The position numbers were made by a program, and so were the translations under genes. Below, in pieces: positions 1-6,352 of a DNA stretch of 9,897 bases (positions are counted from its first letter, which is position 1; each line of letters begins with the position of its first letter). This DNA is from Desulfuromonadaceae bacterium (GTDB lineage: Bacteria > Desulfobacterota > Desulfuromonadia > Desulfuromonadales > SZUA-540). Where the stretch lies: positions 1 to 9,897 of the forward strand of contig QKGY01000429.1 of NCBI GenBank assembly GCA_003250235.1, given 5' to 3'. The notes under the pieces were generated by a model. That model searched no databases. It had not been told where the DNA came from and saw nothing but the letters and a program-made list of their open reading frames with translations.

Positions 1-617
1 CTTTTCTGCTGCAGTCGACGATGCCCGTTCTCATCGTCGCGATGTCTTTTGTCCTGTTCAGGGAAACGATTCATCCCCGGCAGATGATCGCCATCGCCGT
101 CTCCCTGGCCGGCGCCGTCACCATTATCATCAAAGGAGTACCCTCAACCCTGCTCTCCCTGTCGATCAACCACGGCGACATCCTGGTTCTGATCGCCGTG
201 GTTTGCTACGCCGCCTATTCAGTCCTGCTGAGAAAGAGACCGCCTGTCCATCCCCTCAGCTTCATCGCCCTGACATTTATCCTCGGAGCCATCATGCTGC
301 TCCCCTTTTACGGGATGGAACTCCGGGCGGGACAGACCATCCATTTTTCTCTTCCCACCTGCATGGCCCTGGCATATGTCGCCATCTTCCCTTCCATCGT
401 CGCCTATCTCTGCTACAACCGCGGCGTTGAGCTCGTCGGAGCAAACCGGGCGGGTCTCTTTATCCACCTTATGCCCATCTTCGGAAGTCTCCTCGCCATT
501 GTTCTGCTGGGTGAAACCTTGAGATGGTTTCATATCCTGGGCATCGTTCTGATCGCCTCCGGCATCCTGCTGGCCACCCGGATGACCCCTAAAAAAGCAT
601 CGCTTCAGGAGCACTAA
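1..617 (+). CDS. EamA/DMT-family transporter, C-terminal part (5' end outside window)
   Basis: This is a drug/metabolite-transporter (EamA) type inner-membrane permease; the substrate cannot be told from sequence. The frame is open from the window edge (FLLQST precedes the first ATG at 21), so that ATG is internal and the gene starts upstream. About 205 residues are visible, against roughly 300 for the family, so the missing part should be most of the first EamA repeat. What remains is a run of hydrophobic helices separated by short basic loops (for example LLRKRPP). It includes the typical C-terminal repeat, with AYVAIFPSIVAYLCYNRGVE followed by GANRAGLFIHLMPIFGSLLA and a LGE(T)L turn, which is a hallmark of this family. 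A basic tail (RMTPKK) ends the protein. Family assignment is firm. Export of a metabolite or amino acid is only a family-level guess. Confidence 0.9.
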   Translation, partial: FLLQSTMPVLIVAMSFVLFRETIHPRQMIAIAVSLAGAVTIIIKGVPSTLLSLSINHGDILVLIAVVCYAAYSVLLRKRPPVHPLSFIALTFILGAIMLLPFYGMELRAGQTIHFSLPTCMALAYVAIFPSIVAYLCYNRGVELVGANRAGLFIHLMPIFGSLLAIVLLGETLRWFHILGIVLIASGILLATRMTPKKASLQEH

Positions 618-637
618 GACGACCTTTCCCGCACCTC

Positions 638-656
638 AATCAGGGATTTCCTGATT
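638..656 (+). terminator. weak hairpin after the EamA gene
   Basis: Arms AATCAGG and CCTGATT form a perfect 7-bp stem around a 5-nt loop, 20 nt after the transporter stop. Only TTT follows within the right arm, then AAAGAG, so there is no proper U tract. It is a possible but weak terminator. Confidence 0.25.
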
Positions 657-726
657 TAAAGAGCGGCTGGAATGTGTTAGTGTCGCAAAGGCCCTGATGG
701 ATTAAAAGGTACCCGGCCCTTTCATG

Positions 727-755
727 GTGCTCTGAAACCATTGTTTTCAGAGTAC
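727..755 (+). promoter_or_regulatory. inverted repeat in the leader of the PAS kinase gene
   Basis: GTGCTCTGAAA (727-737) and TTTCAGAGTAC (745-755) can pair over 11 positions with one G-T wobble around a 7-nt loop. No T run follows, so it is not an intrinsic terminator. It lies 36 nt before the kinase ATG and could be an operator dyad or an RNA hairpin in the 5' leader. Function is unknown. Confidence 0.35.
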
Positions 756-790
756 AAACGAACTCCAAGGAAAGAGAGCTTCCCTCTCCG

Positions 791-1321
791 ATGAGGAATC
801 CGCCCCAAACCATGTCCCGGGACGAACTGGTCACGGAAGTCGAACGACTTCGTGAAAAGGTCGATCGTTTGGAGCAGGAGACTCGAGACGGGCACCGGGA
901 GCGTAAGGATCTTGCCGACAGCGAGGAACGCTATCGGATCCTTGTCGAATTGGCGGCCGACGCCATCCTGATGGGCGATACGCAGGGGAATATTATCGGC
1001 ACCAATCACAGTGCTCTGGTATTGACCGGTTATTCGCGGGATGAACTTATCGGGATGAATATTGCCCGGCTCTTTTCTGACGGGGAAAGGCAGCGCCACC
1101 CTCTTCGCTACGACCTGCTCAAAGAGGGAAAGGTGATTCTGAATGAGCGGACGCTTACTCGCAAAGACGGCAGCACCGTGGCCATCGCCATGAACAGCAA
1201 GATGATGCCCGATGGCACCTATCACACCGCCATCTCGAGGAGCAGATGCACGCGGCCAACCGCGAACTCGAAGCCTTTGTCTATACCGTTTCTCACGACT
1301 TGCGAACGCCGCTTACGCTGA
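791..1321 (+). CDS. PAS sensor part of a frameshifted sensor histidine kinase
   Basis: This reading frame holds the N-terminal half of a cytoplasmic PAS sensor kinase. Residues 10-43 are a charged heptad-like coiled coil (DELVTEVERLREKVDRLEQE). Residues 45-148 are a PAS fold: EERYRILVELAADAIL, then GNIIGTNHSAL, LTGYSRDELIGMN and RKDGSTV. No membrane segment or signal peptide is seen. Homology ends at about residue 148 (HTAI, near base 1234). The expected PAC-type ending (RDITERK-like) is absent, and the remaining 28 codons to the stop at 1321 lie over the kinase frame and look like nonsense. The start at 791 has a purine-rich AAGGAAAGAG at 767-776, spaced rather far. An ATG at 812 is an alternative that would begin at MSRDELV. 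The ligand or cofactor of the PAS domain cannot be told. Confidence 0.75.
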   Translation: MRNPPQTMSRDELVTEVERLREKVDRLEQETRDGHRERKDLADSEERYRILVELAADAILMGDTQGNIIGTNHSALVLTGYSRDELIGMNIARLFSDGERQRHPLRYDLLKEGKVILNERTLTRKDGSTVAIAMNSKMMPDGTYHTAISRSRCTRPTANSKPLSIPFLTTCERRLR

Positions 1322-1971
1322 TCATCGGCTATTCCGACTACCTGAAGGAGCAACTCAAGTCCCGGCAGGATGACCATATTCTTGATATCCTGTCGGAAAT
1401 CGAAAATGCCGGGTCACGGATGCTGAGCTTCATGGAGGACCTCCTTTCCCTGGCCATCGCCGGACACCTGCAAAGGCCTTCTTACCCGGTTTCCGCCTCC
1501 AAAATCGCTGAATCCGTCGTCATTGAACTGCAAAGCCAACTCGTTGATGCTGGGCTCAGCGTGCATCTTCAGAATCTCCCCGAGCTCCATGTCCCGGAGA
1601 GTTTTCTGTCTCAGATTTTTGAAAACCTCATCGGAAATGCCATACGCCATGCCTACCAAAAACAGGGAATCATAGAGGTCGGGGCGGAAAGGAGCGGAAG
1701 CCAGGTCCGATTCTTTGTTCGCGACCAGGGGAAAGGCATCCATGAAGAGGACCGTTCACGGATTTTCGAGGTTTTCTTCAGGGGACAAAGGGCTCAGGGG
1801 ACGAAGGGAACGGGTGTGGGGCTGGCCATCGTACAGAAACTGGCAAGGACACTGGGCGGAAAGGCCTGGCTCGAAGAAACGCCGGGCGGAGGCTGCACCT
1901 TCTGGGTCGAAATGCAGGACATCGCCCCCACCGGAGAAGACGCCCCCCAAAAAGACATCGAAGGGGCCTAA
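1246..1971 (+). CDS. Histidine kinase core (HisKA + HATPase_c), 3' part of the frameshifted PAS kinase
   Basis: This is the autokinase core of a two-component sensor. It would phosphorylate its own histidine with ATP and pass the phosphate to a response regulator, which is not encoded in this window. From the ATG at 1246, residues 11-23 carry the H box (SHDLRTPL, His17). The N box is FENLIGNAIRHA (Asn127, Asn131), the G1 box DQGKGI (160-165), the F box IFEVFFRG (173-180) and the G2 box GTGVGLAI (188-195), so the catalytic core appears intact. The same frame reads LEEQ just before this ATG, so the natural protein probably continued upstream into the PAS domain that lies one frame away. GAGGAG three bases before the ATG could act as a close ribosome site, so a separately translated kinase core is conceivable. 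The last ~15 residues are a polar tail. Confidence 0.85.
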   Translation: MHAANRELEAFVYTVSHDLRTPLTLIIGYSDYLKEQLKSRQDDHILDILSEIENAGSRMLSFMEDLLSLAIAGHLQRPSYPVSASKIAESVVIELQSQLVDAGLSVHLQNLPELHVPESFLSQIFENLIGNAIRHAYQKQGIIEVGAERSGSQVRFFVRDQGKGIHEEDRSRIFEVFFRGQRAQGTKGTGVGLAIVQKLARTLGGKAWLEETPGGGCTFWVEMQDIAPTGEDAPQKDIEGA

Positions 1972-1979
1972 AGCCGCCC

Positions 1980-2008
1980 GCGCTGGCCTATCAGGAGGCG
2001 CTTTTTTT
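1980..2008 (+). terminator. probable terminator of the kinase gene
   Basis: GCGCTGGCC and GGAGGCGC can form a stem with a small internal loop, directly followed by seven T residues (2002-2008). It begins 9 nt after the kinase stop. It overlaps the 3' end of the convergent phosphatidyltransferase gene, whose AAA-AAA lysine codons supply the T run. Confidence 0.45.
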
Positions 2009-3307
2009 ATCGGCAGGCCAGAACAGCGGGGAGAGAAGATACGCTACGGCCGCGGCCAGGGCAATGAACAGGGCGGCCGTATAATGGTCCCTGCGAAACC
2101 CGAGTGCCAGCAGGAAAAGGAAGACCCCCAGAAACAGCACCCTGACAATTTTGGGAATCTTGGGAAGAACGGCGCGACCGAAATGGGGGTAAGCAACCCG
2201 CGAGACCATCAGCAGAGCCGTTACGACCACAATGACCCCACAGACCACATCATTACGGATCAGCACACAAACGGTTCCCGCCAGCAGGGCCCCCGCCGGC
2301 GAAGGCATTCCGGAAAAAGTGGAAACGCCTCCGAGAACCCCCTGCTTTCTTTTCTCGACGACAAACCGTACCAGCCGATAGATCACGGCGGCCATGTAGA
2401 CGATCCCAATGGTCGCCCCCACCCAGAGCTGTGAAAAAGACGTGGTCACGATCAACCCCACGGTCAGGCCGAAGCTTGTCCCGTCCGCCACGTCATCAAA
2501 GACCTCTCCCTGGGGTGTGGACCCCCAGCGCTCGGCTGCCCGGCCATCAAATAGATCAAGAAACTGCCCGAGGAAAACCAGCCCCAGCGCATAAACAGGC
2601 GGACGTCCCGTGAGAATCACCCAGCATCCGGCCAGACCGCAGACCAGGTTCATGATGCTGAGAATGTTGGCGTACCAGTAGTTGGGAATCAACTTGAACA
2701 CCGTAGAACAAAATGCAAGAGCGGCACAGATCCCCATCAACGGATGGATGGTTCTGCCGAGCAGGGGCAGCGGCCCGTAGATCCATTCCAGTCCGACAAC
2801 AATCAGAAGGACCACGACCAGAAAGGTCTTGGCTTTCCCGAACAGATTGGCCGCCTTCACCTTGATGAAATACCGGGAAACCTGCCCAGTGATATCGAAC
2901 GCCAGAAAAAGTCCGACCAGAACGGGATCAAGCCATCCCCTCCACGCCATGTAAATCAGCATGGGCGAATACATGAGCTTGTCGGAAAAGGGATCGATCG
3001 TCTCCCCTTCTACGGTATGCAAATCGCATTTGCGCGCGATGTCTCCGTCGGTAATATCGGTAATCATCCAGAACGTGAAGAACAGAAAGCACAGGCGGGG
3101 AAAATCCAGGTGCAGCATGAGGACGGAGAGAAACCCCATGGGGTAGCGTGCCCGACTGATGGCGTTGGGGTGAAGCCAGCGATGACGACGGACCCAGGCA
3201 ATTTGCGCCGGCGTTCGTAAAAACCAGCTCACGGCAAAGCGTTCCACGCCCACCATGAGCAGAACCGGCAGGGCAATCTCAACCAGTATGGCACTGTACG
3301 TTGTCAT
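1991..3307 (-). CDS. Membrane protein with two tandem CDP-alcohol phosphatidyltransferase domains
   Basis: A 438-residue polytopic membrane protein from the ATG at 3307. CDP-alcohol phosphatidyltransferases move a phosphatidyl group from CDP-diacylglycerol to an alcohol, making phospholipids such as PG-phosphate or phosphatidylserine. Two copies are visible. Domain 1 carries the full signature D84xxD87G..AR(91-92)..G101xxxD105xxxD109, followed by GKAKTF (157-162), a GKxKT motif typical of PgsA-like enzymes. Domain 2 starts with a PssA-like NLVCGLAG (220-227) and has D251xxDG, G267xxxD271xxxD275, ADGTSFG and FSGMPSPAGA (331-340), all PssA-like. However, its AR position reads AAER and the spacing is one residue short. 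A longer frame reaches an ATG at 3376. I chose 3307 because CAGGATACT precedes it and the hydrophobic protein starts there; 3322 also has an ATG without a ribosome site. Substrates and the activity of domain 2 are unproven. Confidence 0.85.
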   Translation of the reverse strand: MTTYSAILVEIALPVLLMVGVERFAVSWFLRTPAQIAWVRRHRWLHPNAISRARYPMGFLSVLMLHLDFPRLCFLFFTFWMITDITDGDIARKCDLHTVEGETIDPFSDKLMYSPMLIYMAWRGWLDPVLVGLFLAFDITGQVSRYFIKVKAANLFGKAKTFLVVVLLIVVGLEWIYGPLPLLGRTIHPLMGICAALAFCSTVFKLIPNYWYANILSIMNLVCGLAGCWVILTGRPPVYALGLVFLGQFLDLFDGRAAERWGSTPQGEVFDDVADGTSFGLTVGLIVTTSFSQLWVGATIGIVYMAAVIYRLVRFVVEKRKQGVLGGVSTFSGMPSPAGALLAGTVCVLIRNDVVCGVIVVVTALLMVSRVAYPHFGRAVLPKIPKIVRVLFLGVFLFLLALGFRRDHYTAALFIALAAAVAYLLSPLFWPADKKSAS

Positions 3308-3382
3308 AGTATCCTGAACCATGGGTAACGGTTGGAGGTGTCTGGTATCGGCGTTCCCGCCGATTCGGCAATCCACACGCTC

Positions 3383-3411
3383 TGCTTATCCCACCCGGCC
3401 CCCCCTGTCAA
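3383..3411 (-). promoter_or_regulatory. possible promoter for the phosphatidyltransferase gene
   Basis: On the minus strand a perfect TTGACA (3406-3411) is followed after 17 nt by TAAGCA (3383-3388), a poor -10. It would give a leader of about 70 nt. The rest of 3308-3474 shows nothing else I recognise. Confidence 0.3.
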
Positions 3412-3466
3412 CTCCAAAAACCGGGGCCAATCGGATTTGGCTGATTTTCAACGGTATTATCCGGGC

Positions 3467-3508
3467 AAAAAAGAGCAAGGCTCCTCCGAAATTACGGAGG
3501 AGCCTTGC
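3467..3508 (-). terminator. strong intrinsic terminator of the OFA transporter gene
   Basis: A perfect 14-bp stem (GCAAGGCTCCTCCG, 3475-3488, with its complement at 3495-3508) encloses a 6-nt loop. On the minus strand it is followed by TCTTTTTT. It lies 43 nt after the transporter stop and has no T run on the plus strand, so it serves the minus-strand gene. Confidence 0.93.
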
Positions 3509-3551
3509 CGTGAACAATCCCGAGGAAACGAAACGCCCCGGGGGGAATGCG

Positions 3552-4826
3552 CTACTTGGACACTTTCTGATAAGCGAGTTCTTCCTCTTCGATACCCACG
3601 GCAGCAGGAACTTCCACAGCCACTTCGGCTTTTTTCGCACGAAGCGACAGAGCCATCATGGCACCGACGAGCAGCATCACGCCGGCAGAAGCGAAGGAAA
3701 CCGTGAACCCGCCGAACTTGGCATTCAGAGCCGCCGACAGCTTGACCAGAACGAAAGCACCGACGCCCCAGGCGGAGAAGAGGATGCCGTAGTTCATGCC
3801 GTAGTTTTTGAATCCCCAGTAATCCTTGGAGAAGGAGGGGAAGAGAGACAGGTTGGTGCCATAGTTGAACCCGATGAAGGTCGCCAGCAGGGTAACGATA
3901 ACGCCGCTGGAGTGTGCATTGCCGACAACGGGGATGGCAGCGAACATCAGAATGGCTTGGAATACCAGCATGATGGTCAGAGTCGCGGCACGACCGATCT
4001 TGTCAGAGAGAACACCGGCAACGATACGGCCGGAGGCATTGCCGACCGCCATGACAGCGACAGCGATGAAGGCCATTTCCCCCATGCTCTTCTTGGCAAT
4101 GCCGGCGATGCTGCCGATTACCATCAGACCGGCACCGGCGCCGATGAAGTAGGTCAACCACAGGGTGTAGAAACGGCCTTCACGAAGCATTTGGCCAGGG
4201 GTTTTGTCTTCTACGCTGTTCTTCTTGGCGGCAGCAGCAGAGGCGGCACCGGCCGGAACAAAACCGGCGGGGGGATTGGCGACGAACATCGCCATGCCGC
4301 AAACGATGGCGATAAAGGCCACCCCGAGGATCATCATGGTGGTATGCAGGCCGTAGCTGCCAAGCAGGAATTTGCTCACGGGGGCAAGGTAAACGGGGGC
4401 AATGCCGAAACCGGACACCACGATACCGGCGATCAGACCGGTCTTAGCCGGAGGAAACCATTTGAGCGCCGGAGGGGTGGCTGCGGAATAGCCGAAGCCG
4501 AAACCCAGGCCGGACAGAATACCGAAGCCGAAGATCCAGCCCCAGTAGTTGGAGGTCTGGGAGCAAACCAGGAACCCGGCACCGACCAGCAGGCCGCCGA
4601 CGATAGCGGTCAGGCGGGGACCCATTTTGTCCTGCATCTTGCCGCCGATGATCATCGACAGGGCGAACGCCAGACAGGCGGTGGCATACGGGTCGCCGGC
4701 GCCGTCGAACATCTTGCCGATTTCCCCTTTAAGCATGCTGTAGGCATAAAGGATACCCAGAGCCAGGTTGATGCCGGTCCCGGCCATAACGACGGTCCAA
4801 CCTTTGTTTTTCAGGTGTTCAGACAT
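3552..4826 (-). CDS. OFA-family (oxalate/formate antiporter-like) MFS transporter
   Basis: A 424-residue, 12-helix major facilitator superfamily carrier of the inner membrane, of the usual OFA length. The family exchanges or imports small carboxylates such as oxalate, formate or lactate; the substrate here is unknown. Visible marks are the helix 2-3 loop GGKMQDKMGPR (61-71), its second-half counterpart GVLSDKIGR (271-279), a glycine-rich helix (GFGILSGLGFGFGYSAATPP) and a central polar linker at about 184-215. Arg267 (GNASGRIVAG) and Lys362 (FVLVKLSAAL) sit where I would expect the two basic substrate-contact residues of OxlT, though I have not aligned them. The start at 4826 is set by AGAGGAGAG just upstream and by family length. 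The same frame runs open upstream without a stop to a cysteine-rich ORF at 5180. The protein has three Pro-Pro pairs (TPPA, FPPA, NPPA), possible EF-P-sensitive sites. Confidence 0.92.
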   Translation of the reverse strand: MSEHLKNKGWTVVMAGTGINLALGILYAYSMLKGEIGKMFDGAGDPYATACLAFALSMIIGGKMQDKMGPRLTAIVGGLLVGAGFLVCSQTSNYWGWIFGFGILSGLGFGFGYSAATPPALKWFPPAKTGLIAGIVVSGFGIAPVYLAPVSKFLLGSYGLHTTMMILGVAFIAIVCGMAMFVANPPAGFVPAGAASAAAAKKNSVEDKTPGQMLREGRFYTLWLTYFIGAGAGLMVIGSIAGIAKKSMGEMAFIAVAVMAVGNASGRIVAGVLSDKIGRAATLTIMLVFQAILMFAAIPVVGNAHSSGVIVTLLATFIGFNYGTNLSLFPSFSKDYWGFKNYGMNYGILFSAWGVGAFVLVKLSAALNAKFGGFTVSFASAGVMLLVGAMMALSLRAKKAEVAVEVPAAVGIEEEELAYQKVSK

Positions 4827-5033
4827 GGTTCTCTCCTCTGTGAATGATGGGCTGTAAGTTTCGTGATAATGGGCTGTCACATACCGAAGCTGATAAGAAA
4901 GAGGCCATCGCGATTTAAACGCTATAGAGATCGGAGCGGCAGTCCGCTTTGCCATTGTTGCCTCCGCGGCCCTCATGAGCGGCCTGACTCGGCCAGCACG
5001 GGGGGTGGCTGGAAACATGGCAGGAGGGAGGGC

Positions 5034-5180
5034 TACACGCTCGACAAGCTCCTGATACTTGGTGCATTCCTTAAACCGGCAGTTGCAATAAGCAACGATC
5101 GTTTTGACATCGTGCGGCGAAATATAACCGCAACCAACATCGCAGTAATCTTCATTATGTCGGAAAAAGGGACAAACCAT
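5034..5180 (-). CDS. Small cysteine-rich protein, in frame with the downstream OFA transporter
   Basis: From the ATG at 5180 the minus strand encodes about 49 residues that look like a real small protein. They carry six cysteines (C3, C13, C17, C32, C34, C39) arranged as CPFF, then CDVGCGYISPHDV, then YCNCRF, ECTKYQEL. Such spacing suggests metal or iron-sulfur binding, which is inference. GAAGG is suitably placed before the ATG, and a sigma-54-type element lies about 70 nt upstream. There is no stop after this stretch. The frame continues through about 69 low-similarity codons straight into the OFA transporter at 4826, making a 542-codon ORF, so the end given here (5034) is only where recognisable composition stops. 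It could be a separate small protein that lost its stop, an N-terminal domain of the transporter, or a leader peptide. I recall similar cysteine-patterned small proteins in deltaproteobacteria but cannot name a family. Confidence 0.55.
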
Positions 5181-5249
5181 CGCTGACCTTCATCTGTGGG
5201 ATACGGGTTCGTTGGAGAAAACACCGTCGTCATGCTTGCCCTGTATAAG

Positions 5250-5265
5250 AGCAACCGGCATACCA
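5250..5265 (-). promoter_or_regulatory. sigma-54-type (-24/-12) promoter upstream of the cysteine-rich ORF and OFA transporter
   Basis: The minus strand reads TGGTATGCCGGTTGCT. It keeps the invariant GG and GC dinucleotides with the correct spacing of the TGGCACG-N4-TTGCW consensus and differs at two positions of the -24 box. A start about 12 nt downstream would give a leader of roughly 60 nt before the ATG at 5180. If correct, transcription needs RpoN and an enhancer-binding activator. Confidence 0.65.
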
Positions 5266-5558
5266 ATGTTTGGCAAAAGACGATATTTTATTTTTAATCC
5301 AAATATTTCAGATAGTTATCAAAATATAATATTTTTCTGGTCCGTAGACTGACGAGAAATATTTTGCATTTATGCAAATCGCAAAAAGCGATCGGTCTCC
5401 CCGGAAACGGCATAAACAGGGCCTTTGAGCCGCTTCTGGTGAGTTCGCCTCACTCAACACAAGGTTTTGCAGATCCGCGATGCATGAAATCTGTTTTTTT
5501 GCAGAATTGCGAAAAAAAGAAAGGCAGGAAAGAAACAGGGAGGGTGGAAAGAACAGTC
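5266..5558 (-). promoter_or_regulatory. upstream control region of the sigma-54 promoter (IHF-like site and TTTTGCA dyads)
   Basis: This 293-base stretch has no credible gene. Bases 5281-5340 are very AT-rich and hold TATCAAAATATAA (5317-5329), one mismatch from the IHF consensus WATCAANNNNTTR. A 16-bp palindrome, TTTGCAT-TT-ATGCAAA, lies at 5363-5378, about 100 bp upstream of the -24 box, where enhancer-binding proteins usually sit. TTTTGCA recurs at 5465-5471 and 5497-5503, each followed by GA and by GC-containing partial dyads. Operator function is inference. Confidence 0.4.
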
Positions 5559-5585
5559 AAAAAAGCCGCCCGGGGTACGGGCGGC
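5559..5585 (-). terminator. intrinsic terminator of the EfpL gene
   Basis: GCCGCCCG (5565-5572) and CGGGCGGC (5578-5585) form a perfect 8-bp GC stem with a 5-nt loop, extended by two A-T pairs. On the minus strand it is followed by six T residues. It lies 24 nt after the stop of the EF-P paralogue. Confidence 0.92.
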
Positions 5586-5609
5586 TTGATATCTCAGACG
5601 GTCAGGGGA

Positions 5610-6173
5610 TCAGGCCCTTGAAACGAAGCGGCATTCCCTCGTATCCACCTTGACCTTCTCACCGGACTCCAGGTAGCCGGGGACCTGAATGTGAAGCCCC
5701 GTCTCAAGTTCCGCATCTTTGGTCTGTGCGGTCGCGGTCGCATTTTTGATGGCAGGGGCCGTTTCGGTCACAATCAGTTCGACAATCATCGGCGGATCGA
5801 CGCTCACCACACGCCCTTCGAAAACCCCGAGCTGCACATCGGCACCCTCAAGGAGAAACCCCTTGACCGGCTCAAAAAGCTCTTCGTTCAATTCGTATTG
5901 CTCATAGTTTTCCAGGTCCATAAACACGCCACCGTCTCCAGACGGATAGAGGAACTGGCCTTTACGTCTTTCAAAGTCGGCCTCGTCGGCCTTGTCCCCG
6001 GCCTTGAAAGTTTTCTCCAGCACCTGCCCCGTCAGCAGGTTGCGGTACTTGGTCTTGACCAGAGTATTGCCGCCGCGGGCGGAAGGCGACTGGGTGGTAA
6101 GATCCAGGATGAGACAGGGGGCGTTGTCGAGCTGAATGACGAGTCCCCGTTTGAAATCGGCCGTGGTAATCAT
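5610..6173 (-). CDS. efpL: EfpL (YeiP)-type elongation factor P paralogue
   Basis: A 187-residue EF-P family protein. EF-P proteins bind stalled ribosomes between the P and E sites and help form peptide bonds at proline-rich stretches. The tip loop reads QSPSARGGNT, with Arg33 in place of the modifiable lysine. This matches the SPTARGAAT loop and length of E. coli YeiP (now called EfpL), whose arginine is not known to be modified. Other YeiP-like stretches are VTETAPAIK, GLHIQVPGYLESGEK and a C-terminal CRFVSRA that resembles YeiP's RRYMGRA ending. All three EF-P domains fit the length: an N-terminal KOW-like domain (about 1-65), a central OB domain (66-127) and a C-terminal OB domain (128-187). 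The start at 6173 has AAGGAG seven bases upstream; a longer frame to 6239 lacks homology. It is divergent from the canonical efp and has its own terminator. An EF-P with a rhamnosylated arginine (EarP type) is less likely because the loop is the longer YeiP form. Confidence 0.9.
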   Translation of the reverse strand: MITTADFKRGLVIQLDNAPCLILDLTTQSPSARGGNTLVKTKYRNLLTGQVLEKTFKAGDKADEADFERRKGQFLYPSGDGGVFMDLENYEQYELNEELFEPVKGFLLEGADVQLGVFEGRVVSVDPPMIVELIVTETAPAIKNATATAQTKDAELETGLHIQVPGYLESGEKVKVDTRECRFVSRA

Positions 6174-6209
6174 AACAAACTCCTTTGTCTGAAAAATGTC
6201 GGACGGCAG

Positions 6210-6239
6210 AATGTAGCATAAAGGCGAGGAGGAAGACAA
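6210..6239 (-). promoter_or_regulatory. putative promoter of the EfpL gene
   Basis: On the minus strand TTGTCT (6234-6239) is followed after 18 nt by TACATT (6210-6215), which is preceded by TGC and so forms an extended -10. The leader would be about 30 nt. This is a plausible sigma-70 site. Confidence 0.4.
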
Positions 6240-6261
6240 TGCGGCACATGGGAAATTTTCA

Positions 6262-6290
6262 GTGACAAAACGGGGAGTCCTGTGTTTAAA
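6262..6290 (+). promoter_or_regulatory. possible promoter of the efp-epmA-pldA genes
   Basis: GTGACA (6262-6267), a 17-nt spacer and TTTAAA (6285-6290) give a moderate sigma-70 match and a leader of about 55 nt. An AT-rich stretch at 6309-6330 (including TATATA) could hold an alternative -10. Confidence 0.3.
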
Positions 6291-6352
6291 TGCGCTTTTC
6301 TGAATCCATGATATGCATAACTATATAAAACGCACTTGAAGGAGACCCTCGT

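Noticed and set aside
1229..1248. Programmed ribosomal frameshifting as the reason for the split kinase
   Set aside because: No slippery heptamer or downstream structure is seen, and the PAC-type linker is missing, which frameshifting would not explain.
1715..2434. 239-codon plus-strand ORF over the end of the kinase and the phosphatidyltransferase
   Set aside because: It overlaps two genes with clear family motifs, and its own translation is low-complexity and polar with no domain.
2744..3220. 158-codon plus-strand ORF
   Set aside because: It is antisense to the first CDP-alcohol phosphatidyltransferase domain and has no recognisable features.
3475..3508. 14-bp perfect inverted repeat considered as an attachment site or mobile-element end
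   Set aside because: Its place 43 nt after a stop codon, the short loop and the T run on the minus strand fit an intrinsic terminator.
3321..4847. 508-codon plus-strand ORF opposite the OFA transporter
   Set aside because: It is the antisense shadow of the transporter: it is full of Gly, Asp, His and Gln with no recognisable domain, while the minus strand encodes a clear 12-helix MFS protein with a ribosome site and terminator.
5364..5621. 85-codon plus-strand ORF in the regulatory gap
   Set aside because: It has no ribosome site and no homology, and it runs across the EfpL terminator into the antisense of that gene.
5691..6221. 176-codon plus-strand ORF opposite the EfpL gene
   Set aside because: Shadow of the EF-P paralogue, whose minus-strand translation matches the family over its full length.
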